DNA from: Planctomycetaceae bacterium UBA6172
GTDB lineage: Bacteria > Planctomycetota > Planctomycetia > Pirellulales > Pirellulaceae
Length of the DNA: 9,443 nucleotides
Reading direction: 5' to 3'
NCBI GenBank assembly: GCA_002422955.1
Contig: DITY01000192.1
Span: forward strand, 6,369-15,811
In this document: in pieces, positions 1 to 6,090 of the stretch
Layout of the letters: each line of letters opens with the position of its first letter
How positions within the stretch are numbered: the first letter of the stretch is position 1
Notes under the pieces: model-generated
What the model was told of the DNA's origin: nothing
Databases searched by the model: none
Seen by the model: the letters and a program-made list of their open reading frames with translations, nothing else
Translations under genes and position numbers: made by a program

Positions 1-618
1 CGCGCGCTCGCGGTTCAGGCCGATGTCGCCAGTGACGCCGAATGTCGCGCCATGGTTACCCTTGCGGTCAACGAGTTGGGCCGCGTCGATGTGCTCGTGA
101 ATTGCGCCGGGACGACCGACTTCATTCCCTTTCAGGACCTCGACGCCGTTTCGGACGAAGCCTGGCAGCGGCTGTACCAGGTCAATGTCGTCGGTGCCTT
201 TCACTGCGCCCGGGCCGTGCGGGCCGCGATGCTAGCCGTCGGTGAGGGCGTGATCATCAACGTTTCCAGTGTCGCCGCGCAACTCGGTCAAGGGAGTTCG
301 ATCCCCTACTGCTGCACCAAGGCGGCGCTCGACAATCTCACCGTTTCGCTCGCCAGGACACTGGCGCCGCAAATTCGCGTCAACGGCATTGCCCCCGGAT
401 TCATCGAAGGCCGCTGGACTCAGGACGGACTGGGCGAAAAATACTCAGGGATCAAGCAAGCCTACGAACGGACGCTACCGCTGGGCCGTGTCTGCCAGCC
501 CCGCGACATCGCCGACGGGATCGTCAGCCTGATCACGGGCAGCAAGTTGGTCACCGGCCAGACCTTGACCGTCGATGCCGGCATGATGATCGCCGGATTT
601 CAGGTGAAGTTCGACTGA
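1..618 (+). CDS. Short-chain dehydrogenase/reductase (SDR), 3' part
   Basis: This is an NAD(P)-dependent oxidoreductase of the classical SDR family. The gene begins upstream of the window and reads in frame from base 1, leaving 205 residues and a TGA stop. The N-terminal glycine-rich cofactor motif (TGxxxGxG) is outside the window. Visible are the ADV motif at the start, VNCAG (NxAG type, about 97-111), catalytic Ser in NVSS (codon 268), catalytic Tyr at 307 and Lys at 319 (YCCTK). Ser and Tyr are 13 residues apart, as in FabG. The IAPG segment and a C-terminal TGQTLTVDAG motif follow. The closest well-known relatives are FabG-like 3-oxoacyl reductases and sugar or alcohol dehydrogenases, but the substrate cannot be told from the sequence. 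An ATG at 52 lies inside the conserved fold and is not the true start. A GC hairpin follows the gene. Confidence 0.93.
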   Translation, partial: RALAVQADVASDAECRAMVTLAVNELGRVDVLVNCAGTTDFIPFQDLDAVSDEAWQRLYQVNVVGAFHCARAVRAAMLAVGEGVIINVSSVAAQLGQGSSIPYCCTKAALDNLTVSLARTLAPQIRVNGIAPGFIEGRWTQDGLGEKYSGIKQAYERTLPLGRVCQPRDIADGIVSLITGSKLVTGQTLTVDAGMMIAGFQVKFD

Positions 619-660
619 TGCCGGCAGGTCGGGCCGAGCCCATTTTCCAGCCGTGTGGGG

Positions 661-696
661 CGCGGCGGGAGCTCGCCTCTCCGTGAGCCCGCCGCG
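661..696. terminator. GC-rich hairpin after the SDR gene
   Basis: Bases 661-669 (CGCGGCGGG) are the exact reverse complement of 688-696 (CCCGCCGCG), giving a 9-bp perfect stem with an 18-base loop. Inside the loop a GCTC/GAGC pairing can form. No T-run follows, so this is not a textbook intrinsic terminator. It may still end the SDR transcript or be a REP-like dispersed element. The rest of the 619-753 gap shows a small TGCCGGCA palindrome at 619-626 and no convincing promoter. Confidence 0.4.
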
Positions 697-753
697 GACC
701 ACCATGTCGCTTGTCACAATCTCGCTACGTCGCCCCTTTTTCTCGGATTCAGG

Positions 754-1683
754 ATGGCCCTCTCGCCACGATCGAAGCGTCTGATTTTTCGATTGCTGCT
801 CGCACTGCTTGCGGTCGGGGGGGCGGTCCTGTTGCTGATCGCTTACGGCTGGTGGTATTTCCATCCCACCTTCCAGCGGACCGACGGCGTGGTCTACGGG
901 CGGCGTGGGGAGACGCCGCTGACGATGGACATCCTGCGGCCGAACGAGCCGAACGGTTTGGGGATCGCCTTCATGGTCAGTGGCGGTTGGAAATCGAAAG
1001 CCGCCGGCGAAGTGTCCGCCGCGATGATGACGCCGCTGCTGCGACGGGGGTACACGGTGTTCGCCGTTTGCCACGTGTCCCAGCCCGAGGCGACGATCAT
1101 GGAGATCATCGACGACGTTAACCGGGGCGTGCGTTTCATCCGTCATCATGCCGCCGATTATGGGATTGATCCGGAGCGAATCGGGGTCACGGGTGGCAGC
1201 GCCGGCGGGCATCTGAGCTTGATGCTGGCCACGCGTGGTGGCCCGGGGCCGACGGATGCGCCCGACCCGATCGATCGCGAGAGCAGCGCCGTGCAGGCCG
1301 TCGCGATTTTTTATCCCCCGACCGATCTGCTCGACCTGGGTGAGTCGACCGAAAATCCGGGTGACGGTGGACCGCCGAAAAGTTTCGTAAAAGCCTTCGG
1401 CCCTCAGGCGACCGACATGGAAGTTTGGAAAGAGATCGGTCGAGATTGCTCGCCGATCTATTTCCTCAGCGACCAACTCCCGCCAACGCTGATCTACCAC
1501 GGCGATGCCGATACGCTCGTGCCGCTGGACCAATCGCTCCGCTTTCGTGATGCCGCCAAGGAATTCGGCCAGGACGTCCAGGTCGTCGTGCATCGCGGGG
1601 GCGGCCATGGCTGGGCATCGATGTTCTGGGATCTGCTCAGCTTCGCGGGCTGGTTCGATCGCCACTTGCGGAGCGAAACCTGA
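754..1683 (+). CDS. Membrane-anchored alpha/beta hydrolase (esterase/peptidase S9-like)
   Basis: This is a 309-residue serine hydrolase of the alpha/beta fold, probably an esterase or acyl hydrolase facing the periplasm. One hydrophobic helix at about residues 10-32, after a basic start (SPRSKR), looks like an uncleaved signal anchor. The nucleophile is Ser149 in GVTGGSAGGH. The acid is Asp253 in HGDADTLVP, and the base is His285 in RGGGHGW. The order and spacing fit the BD-FAE/prolyl-oligopeptidase-like hydrolases that are abundant in planctomycetes. A segment with FMVSGGW (about residues 71-77) sits where the oxyanion-hole HGG motif usually lies. I chose ATG 754 because the anchor follows at once. 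An in-frame GTG at 655 would add 33 residues without family character and would start inside the hairpin region. Only a weak Shine-Dalgarno (GGA/CAGG) precedes 754. The natural substrate cannot be deduced. Confidence 0.85.
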   Translation: MALSPRSKRLIFRLLLALLAVGGAVLLLIAYGWWYFHPTFQRTDGVVYGRRGETPLTMDILRPNEPNGLGIAFMVSGGWKSKAAGEVSAAMMTPLLRRGYTVFAVCHVSQPEATIMEIIDDVNRGVRFIRHHAADYGIDPERIGVTGGSAGGHLSLMLATRGGPGPTDAPDPIDRESSAVQAVAIFYPPTDLLDLGESTENPGDGGPPKSFVKAFGPQATDMEVWKEIGRDCSPIYFLSDQLPPTLIYHGDADTLVPLDQSLRFRDAAKEFGQDVQVVVHRGGGHGWASMFWDLLSFAGWFDRHLRSET

Positions 1684-1711
1684 ACCTCAGCTAGAATTCT
1701 CGACGGATCAT

Positions 1712-1720
1712 TGCTTTAAT
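1712..1720 (+). promoter_or_regulatory. Extended -10 promoter upstream of the yebC-family gene
   Basis: The sequence TGC-TTTAAT carries the TGn extension directly before a hexamer that matches TATAAT at five of six positions. It lies in the only AT-rich patch between the hydrolase stop and the yebC start. No good -35 is seen at 16-18 bases upstream, as is common for extended -10 promoters. Transcription would begin near 1727, giving a leader of roughly 95 bases. Confidence 0.42.
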
Positions 1721-1722
1721 AC

Positions 1723-1790
1723 GCGGCCTTCCAAGTGCATTCGATCAAGGCAGCGAGGCGTTCAGCGCGTCGAATGCCACGTCAGGCCGC
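1723..1790 (+). promoter_or_regulatory. Nested inverted repeat in the yebC leader
   Basis: Two perfect inverted repeats are nested. The outer arms are GCGGCCT (1723-1729) and AGGCCGC (1784-1790). The inner arms are GCATTCGA (1737-1744) and TCGAATGC (1770-1777). The inner helix extends by two pairs through GT (1735-1736) and AC (1779-1780) if one C (1778) is bulged. The 25-base apical loop (1745-1769) could hold a further 4-bp AGCG/CGTT helix with one wobble pair. No T-run follows, and the element ends 32 bases before the start codon. It may be a structured 5' leader RNA or a protein-binding site; the sequence alone does not decide. Confidence 0.45.
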
Positions 1791-1822
1791 CGCTTCCCAA
1801 AATCTCGAACGAGACCATCGCG

Positions 1823-2545
1823 ATGGGTAGAAGTTTCGAAGTCCGCAAGCTTTCGATGGCCAAGACGGCCGGTCAAAAATCGAAGCTCTATTCCAAGTAC
1901 GGCAAACAACTGTACGTGACGGCCAAGAACGGCGGGGCGGACCCCTCGGGCAACCCCTCCTTGCGGAGCCTGATCGAAAAGGCCAAACGCGAACAGGTCC
2001 CGAGCCATGTGATCGAGAAGGCGCTCGACAAAGCCAGCGGTGGTTCCAGCGAAGATTTCGTCTCCGCCCGCTACGAAGGCTTCGGCCCGGGCGGGTGTTC
2101 GGTGATCGTCGATTGCCTGACGGACAACAACAACCGGACGATCACGGACGTCCGCAATTGTTTCACCAAGACCGGTTCCAAGATGGGCGCCCCCGGCGCC
2201 GTCGCGCACCTGTTCGAACACCTGGCGATCTTGGCCTTCAAGGGCGACAACGGCGAACAGGTCTTGGAGGCGATGTTGATGGCCGACGTTGACGTCAATG
2301 ATGTCGAGTGCGAGAACGGTCAGGTCACGGTATTCGCGCCCGCGACCGAATTCTACAAGGCCAAACAAGCCTTGCTGGAAGCTTTCCCGAAGGTCGAACT
2401 GGAAATGGATGAGACCGCCTTCGTCCCCCAGTCTCGAACCGAGATCGCCGCCGAGGATCTGCCGATGTTCGAAAAGTTCATCAACATGCTGAACGATTGC
2501 GACGACGTGCAGGACGTCTATCACAACGCGACCCTGCCGGGCTGA
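1823..2545 (+). CDS. yebC: YebC/PmpR/TACO1-family protein, YeeN type
   Basis: This 240-residue protein belongs to the YebC (UPF0082) family. It reads like E. coli YeeN: it starts MGRSFEVRK, followed by KSKLYSKYGKQLYVTAKNGG, then the family segments IEKAKREQVP, VIEKALDKA, YEGFGPGG, NNNRTITDVR and a C-terminal DDVQDVYHN. Length matches YeeN (about 238 residues). Family members have been described as transcription regulators (PmpR-like). Mitochondrial TACO1 and, more recently, bacterial YebC proteins have been tied to translation, including relief of ribosome stalling at proline-rich stretches. Which role applies here is unknown. ATG 1823 is chosen because MGR is the family's usual start. The frame stays open far upstream into the hydrolase gene, but that stretch has no family character. 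The ribosome binding site is weak. The gene has its own likely promoter and a highly structured leader, and converges on a methyltransferase gene 9 bases away. Confidence 0.93.
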   Translation: MGRSFEVRKLSMAKTAGQKSKLYSKYGKQLYVTAKNGGADPSGNPSLRSLIEKAKREQVPSHVIEKALDKASGGSSEDFVSARYEGFGPGGCSVIVDCLTDNNNRTITDVRNCFTKTGSKMGAPGAVAHLFEHLAILAFKGDNGEQVLEAMLMADVDVNDVECENGQVTVFAPATEFYKAKQALLEAFPKVELEMDETAFVPQSRTEIAAEDLPMFEKFINMLNDCDDVQDVYHNATLPG

Positions 2546-2560
2546 GCCCGCGATTCAGGG
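2532..2560. terminator. Shared hairpin between converging genes
   Basis: A two-part stem-loop spans both stop codons. The outer arms are CCCTG (2532-2536) and CAGGG (2556-2560). The inner arms are CGGGC (2538-2542) and GCCCG (2546-2550), with the yebC stop TGA as the three-base loop. The methyltransferase stop (2555-2557 on the minus strand) falls at the edge of the outer arm. No T-run follows on either side, so any termination would be non-canonical, but it is the only structure available to end both transcripts. Confidence 0.35.
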
Positions 2561-3586
2561 CTTGATGGCGAGCACGATGTCCAGCGGCGTGTCGGTGCGG
2601 CAGGCGGTGACGTCGACGAAGCCGCTGGCCAGCAACAGCGATTCATATTCGCTAAGCGTCCGTTCGCGTCCCTCGGTGACGATCAGCATGTTGATGTCCT
2701 GCAGTTGGGCCCAACTCGGCCCGTCGTTGGCTTCGGCCAGGATTTTCTCGCCGATTACCAACCCACCGCCCGCGGGCAAGGCCTCCCAGATCCGCCCTAG
2801 CAGCAGCCGAATCTTGTCCTCGGACCAATCGTGCAGGATCCGGCCGAGCGAATAGAGGTCGGCGGGCGGGAGCGGGTCGATGAAGAAATCGCCGCCGGTC
2901 ACCGTGATCCGATCGGCCACTTCCGTTTGCCCCGTGATTTCTCGGGCCAGCGGTACGGCCTGCGGCAAGTCGAAGACGGTCGCCCCGAGTTGCGGGTAGC
3001 GACGGCAGGCGGCGATCGCAAAATGGCCGGTCGCCCCGCCCAGGTCAACCAAATGGCGGAAGCGTGACAGGTCGAGCGCCTGGACGACGCGGGGGGAAGT
3101 CAGCATCCCGAACCCGTGCATCCCCATCAGGAACTCGCGCATCGCCTCGTCGGTCTTGAAAAAACTGGAGAAGATCGGCCCGTCCCAGCCGTAGGTCTGC
3201 TGCCAGCGATGCGTCCCTTCGCGAATGGCGTCTTCGAGGTTGGCCCACATCGACCACATCACCCGATTGGAGTAATTCACGTAGCCGGTCATGCGGTCCG
3301 GCGAACGGCTGGTCAGGTAGCGATCGGCCGCCGGCGTGTTGGCGAACGTGTCGGGGCCCGCGGCGGGCAACAACAGGTCGATCCCGACCAGCGCTCGCAG
3401 CAGTCGCAGCATCGCCGACGGATCACAGCCCAGCCGCTCCGCCATCGTGGCCGCGTCGAGCGGTCCTTCGGCCAACAGATCGAAGATGCCGAGCGAGCTC
3501 GCGGCGAACAGAATTTTGGAGCGTCGGAACGCGGAAAGCAGTTCCAGGACGATGGTCGGATCAGCGGGCGTTAGGTCGTGGGCCAA
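2555..3586 (-). CDS. SAM-dependent O-methyltransferase, acetylserotonin O-methyltransferase-like
   Basis: This 343-residue class I methyltransferase transfers a methyl group from S-adenosylmethionine to a hydroxyl of a small molecule. The N-terminal winged-helix dimerisation domain (about 17-95) includes SKILFAASSLGIFDLLAEGP. The catalytic domain has motif I VDLGGATGH (180-188), FDLP (205-208, adenosine-ribose contact), GDFF (232-235) and LHDWSEDK with likely catalytic base His252. NMLIVTEGRERT (299-310) closely recalls vertebrate ASMT/HIOMT. Its substrate is unknown; quinone, pigment or secondary-metabolite methyltransferases also share this fold. I place the start at TTG 3586, which has GGGAG (3593-3597) six bases upstream. 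An in-frame GTG at 3649 is possible but adds a poorly ordered polar stretch. The first 26 bases overlap the end of the upstream membrane-protein gene, suggesting coupled translation. Confidence 0.88.
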   Translation of the reverse strand: MAHDLTPADPTIVLELLSAFRRSKILFAASSLGIFDLLAEGPLDAATMAERLGCDPSAMLRLLRALVGIDLLLPAAGPDTFANTPAADRYLTSRSPDRMTGYVNYSNRVMWSMWANLEDAIREGTHRWQQTYGWDGPIFSSFFKTDEAMREFLMGMHGFGMLTSPRVVQALDLSRFRHLVDLGGATGHFAIAACRRYPQLGATVFDLPQAVPLAREITGQTEVADRITVTGGDFFIDPLPPADLYSLGRILHDWSEDKIRLLLGRIWEALPAGGGLVIGEKILAEANDGPSWAQLQDINMLIVTEGRERTLSEYESLLLASGFVDVTACRTDTPLDIVLAIKP

Positions 3587-4541
3587 GGGGTTCTCCCGGT
3601 GAGGCGTCTGGCGCGGAGTTTCCCGTGACCGGTCGTCCGGGGCCACCACCGACGAAGTTCGAGTTCAGTTGGACGCGGGACCGCGGTTCCTGGCCACCAA
3701 CCGCCGCGGTCGTATCCGGTTCGGCCACGGCTACCCGGTCGACACTGGCCCCTTGCGCCGCTTCCGCGGCCAGGATGATTTGCTCGGGAGAAGGAACGGC
3801 ATCGTACGCGGCGTACTTCGCCTTGAGGTGTTGATAGCGACGTTCCAGCACCCAGATCAGCAGCGAGATCACGGCCACGCCGCCGATCTTGAGATACAGG
3901 TTGTCCTTGTCGAGATACTTGCCGAGCAGATCGGAAAAGTAAAACATCATGGTATTGCCGAGCAGGGCCCCGGTCACGATCCCGGCAAATGTCGCGATCC
4001 GAGTCATCCCCAGCAACCGTCCGAAGATCGAGCCGCCGACGCTGCCGGTGGCGGCCAGCGGAAAGGCGACGAACGCGATCAGGCCGAAGAACGTTGCTCG
4101 CCGCATCCAGGGCTGCGCATCGAGGATGAAGTGGCCGTCCGTGATCAGCGCCGAGGCGCGGGGCCCAATGAAGGGGAGGCGGAACAGGAACCCGATGTGG
4201 AATGCCAACACCAGCGCTGTCATGACGTCGAGGTAACAGACCAGCGTGAACAGGTGTTCGGTAGCCAGCGCCCCGTCGGTGTCCTTGAGCGTCCCGTCGG
4301 AACCGGCCAGGATGATGAAGCGGCCGAAAAAGAACAATGTCAGCGCCAGCGACGTCAAGACCTTGAGCGCGAACTCCCAGCCCGCTAGCAGATAAATCAC
4401 CCCGATCACGAAGGTCGAGAGGACCATCGGCCCGAACAACGTCAAGCTCCAGACCCAAGGGTGCGACTTGCGGAACTGCGCCTCCGTGGAGTGCAATTCC
4501 TCCATGCGAACGGCTTCGAGGGCGGAGGAAATACTTTTCAT
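3561..4541 (-). CDS. Polytopic membrane protein, small multidrug export family-like
   Basis: This is an inner-membrane protein of 326 residues. Hydrophobic helices lie at about 31-53, 57-79, 97-119, 149-163, 177-201 and 217-232. The segment FPLAATGSVGGSIFGRLLGM (160-179) recalls the proline/glycine re-entrant motif (PLPGTGAWTG-like) of the COG2426/Sm_multidrug_ex family, whose export role is mostly an annotation and little tested. After the last helix comes a basic stretch (ERRYQHLKAKY), then about 80 polar residues rich in Ala, Pro and Gly, probably disordered. ATG 4541 is chosen as the first start after the uvrC stop. ATG 4505 (MEELHS) is an alternative; neither has a clear Shine-Dalgarno. 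A 97-base gap separates it from uvrC, and a short inverted repeat lies in that gap. The 3' end overlaps the methyltransferase start. The family call is from motif resemblance only. Confidence 0.6.
   Translation of the reverse strand: MKSISSALEAVRMEELHSTEAQFRKSHPWVWSLTLFGPMVLSTFVIGVIYLLAGWEFALKVLTSLALTLFFFGRFIILAGSDGTLKDTDGALATEHLFTLVCYLDVMTALVLAFHIGFLFRLPFIGPRASALITDGHFILDAQPWMRRATFFGLIAFVAFPLAATGSVGGSIFGRLLGMTRIATFAGIVTGALLGNTMMFYFSDLLGKYLDKDNLYLKIGGVAVISLLIWVLERRYQHLKAKYAAYDAVPSPEQIILAAEAAQGASVDRVAVAEPDTTAAVGGQEPRSRVQLNSNFVGGGPGRPVTGNSAPDASPGEPLGPRPNAR
3593..3597 (-). promoter_or_regulatory. Ribosome binding site deciding a TTG start
   Basis: GGGAG on the minus strand, separated by AACCCC from TTG 3586, is the best Shine-Dalgarno near the methyltransferase start. 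It lies inside the end of the preceding gene, so ribosomes finishing that gene could reinitiate here. Confidence 0.5.
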
Positions 4542-4638
4542 AGGGCAAACAATCAAGCGGAGCGGCCCACTCAGGGCGAACGCCGCGAACGAAAACTCTC
4601 GCCCCGCGATGATCCTGCCGGGCGTTCCCGCCACGCGG

Positions 4639-5991
4639 TTACCGTTCGAGCGTCGTTTTGTTTCGCAACAGGTGGTGGTAGTGCTGTGCAAAGCGGTGAG
4701 ACTCGTCCCGCACGTACTGCAAAAGTCTAAGCGCGAACGCATTTTTGGAAAGCCGGATCGGCTCGCTTTCCCCCGGACGGAACAACTCTTCGTCACGTTT
4801 GGCCAGCGAAATCAGCGTTGGCGGTTCGATCTGCTGATCGCGGAACGCGGCCAGCGCCGCGTTGAGTTGCCCCTTCCCGCCGTCGATCAGCAGGATATCG
4901 GGCAGCGAATCGCCATCGTCGCTGAGGCGGCGAAACCGCCGCGAAACGACTTCATAGATGCTGCGGAAATCGTCGATCCCCCGGGTGTCGCGGATCCGAA
5001 AGCGGCGATATCCCGGTTTGAACGGCAGCCCATCGATGAATTGCACCAGGCTGGCGACCGTATCCCCCCCGCCCAGATGCGCGATGTCGACCCCTTCCAC
5101 GACCCGCGGCGTGCGTGCGAGCCCCAGAACTTTCCGCAGGCCTGCCAAACCCTTCTTCGGGTCGATGTAAAAGACCTCGGGCTGGGCATGGGTCTCGAGT
5201 TCCCCTCGCTCGTCGAGCCGTTGCAGCATCGTCAATTCGTCGCGAAGCACCGCCGCCGTTTCGAAATCGAGCCGTTTGCTCGCTTCCAGCATTTCGGCCT
5301 GCATTTCGCGAAGCAACTTGACCTTGCCCCCTTCGAGGAAGGTCATCAGCCGTTTGATGTCGCGACGATAAGCCTCTTTGTCGATTCGCAAATTGCAGGG
5401 AGCGGTACACTGATCGATGCTGGCCAACAGGCAGGGGCGAAACCATTTCCATTTCTCGTCGCCGTCATCGATGTCGAGCGAACAGGTGCGGAATTTAAAG
5501 ATTCGCTGCAGCACGGCGATCGCGCCCCGTAACGCCCCGGCGCTGGGGAACGGCCCATACAGCTTGACCCCTTTCGCCTTCGGCTCGCGGGTGATCTCGA
5601 CCCGCGGAAAATCCTCCCGGGTCGTGATCATCAAGTAAGGGAACGACTTGTCGTCCTTCAGGTCGCGATTGTGCTTCGGCTGGATGTCCTTGACCAACCG
5701 CGACTCGGTCAGCAACGCATCGACTTCGCTATCGCACAGCATGTAGTCGATGTCGGCGATCTCCCCGACCCAGTCGGCCGTCCGTTGGTCCTCGGCGGCG
5801 GCCTTGAGGAAATAGCTGCTGGCGCGGCTGCGGAGGTTCTTCGCCTTGCCGATGTAAATCACTCGGCCGGCGGCGTCTTTCATCAAATAGATGCCCGGCG
5901 ACGTCGGAAACTCCCGGACCTTGCGGCACGCGTGGTCGAAGCCGAACGCTTCGCTCGGGGGGGGATTCGCCTCCGGTTCGCCCTCCGTCAT
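4639..5991 (-). CDS. uvrC: UvrC-type excinuclease subunit lacking the C-terminal HhH domain
   Basis: UvrC makes the two incisions around bulky DNA lesions after UvrA and UvrB have found them. The 450 residues contain a GIY-YIG nuclease (GIY 33-35, YIG 46-48, likely catalytic Arg56 and Glu96) and the four cysteines of the proposed Fe-S site (Cys170, 187, 195, 199). A UVR motif that contacts UvrB (about 224-260) and an RNase H-like second nuclease follow. Its likely catalytic residues are Asp302 (GVDIAH), Asp341, Asp370 (LLIDGGKGQL) and His439 near the end. The protein stops at LLRNKTTLER, just where E. coli UvrC (about 610 residues) enters its tandem helix-hairpin-helix domain. The sequence after the stop shows no HhH remnant in the continuing frame. 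ATG 5991 has AGGAA at 6001-6005, nine bases upstream, and a promoter of its own is likely. Bacterial UvrC needs HhH mainly for binding some substrates. Confidence 0.93.
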   Translation of the reverse strand: MTEGEPEANPPPSEAFGFDHACRKVREFPTSPGIYLMKDAAGRVIYIGKAKNLRSRASSYFLKAAAEDQRTADWVGEIADIDYMLCDSEVDALLTESRLVKDIQPKHNRDLKDDKSFPYLMITTREDFPRVEITREPKAKGVKLYGPFPSAGALRGAIAVLQRIFKFRTCSLDIDDGDEKWKWFRPCLLASIDQCTAPCNLRIDKEAYRRDIKRLMTFLEGGKVKLLREMQAEMLEASKRLDFETAAVLRDELTMLQRLDERGELETHAQPEVFYIDPKKGLAGLRKVLGLARTPRVVEGVDIAHLGGGDTVASLVQFIDGLPFKPGYRRFRIRDTRGIDDFRSIYEVVSRRFRRLSDDGDSLPDILLIDGGKGQLNAALAAFRDQQIEPPTLISLAKRDEELFRPGESEPIRLSKNAFALRLLQYVRDESHRFAQHYHHLLRNKTTLER

Positions 5992-6023
5992 GATCGCAAC
6001 TTCCTGGTGTTCAAGATGTCTCC

Positions 6024-6052
6024 ATCATAGGCGGCTGGGCAGCCCTTTCCAA
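6024..6052 (-). promoter_or_regulatory. Sigma-70-like promoter for uvrC
   Basis: On the minus strand, TTGGAA (6052-6047) matches the -35 consensus at four of six positions. TATGAT (6029-6024) matches the -10 at five of six. The spacer is exactly 17 bases. Transcription would begin near 6017, about 25 bases before ATG 5991, leaving room for the AGGAA site. uvrC could therefore be expressed apart from dapF-xseA. No LexA-like operator is evident. Confidence 0.45.
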
Positions 6053-6071
6053 GGTTCGCGCGACGCCCAGC
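6034..6071 (-). terminator. Hairpin in the xseA-uvrC gap
   Basis: GCTGGGC (6034-6040) and GCCCAGC (6065-6071) form a 7-bp perfect stem. Inside it CCTT/AAGG pairs around a three-base loop on the minus strand. It lies 20 bases after the xseA stop and overlaps the proposed uvrC -35 region. There is no T-run, so at most it is a weak terminator or an mRNA-end structure. Confidence 0.3.
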
Positions 6072-6090
6072 TTCAGGGCGACTGCCGGGT

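Noticed and set aside
710..740. TTGTCA as a -35 for the hydrolase gene
   Set aside because: No acceptable -10 lies 16-18 bases downstream; the position is C-rich.
655..753. GTG 655 as the start of the hydrolase
   Set aside because: The added 33 residues show no signal or domain, and the frame would begin inside the hairpin region. ATG 754 leads directly into a signal anchor.
475..1665. A 396-codon open frame on the minus strand across the SDR and hydrolase genes
   Set aside because: It lies opposite two genes with clear catalytic motifs, is rich in Arg, His and Pro as expected for a GC-rich antisense frame, and shows no domain.
1505..1822. Long in-frame extension upstream of the yebC ATG
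   Set aside because: It overlaps the hydrolase gene in another phase and lacks family sequence. MGR at 1823 is the family's normal start.
4542..4638. Frameshift or broken HhH remnant after uvrC
   Set aside because: The frame continuing past the uvrC stop was read on the minus strand, and no GxG-type hairpin motif or similarity to a UvrC tail appears.
4468..5532. A 354-codon plus-strand frame opposite uvrC
   Set aside because: The opposite strand has all UvrC catalytic residues in order; this frame is its antisense shadow.
5992..6090. Possible small xseB gene between xseA and uvrC
   Set aside because: The gap is 99 bases, too short for XseB, and is taken up by a hairpin, a promoter and the uvrC ribosome binding site.
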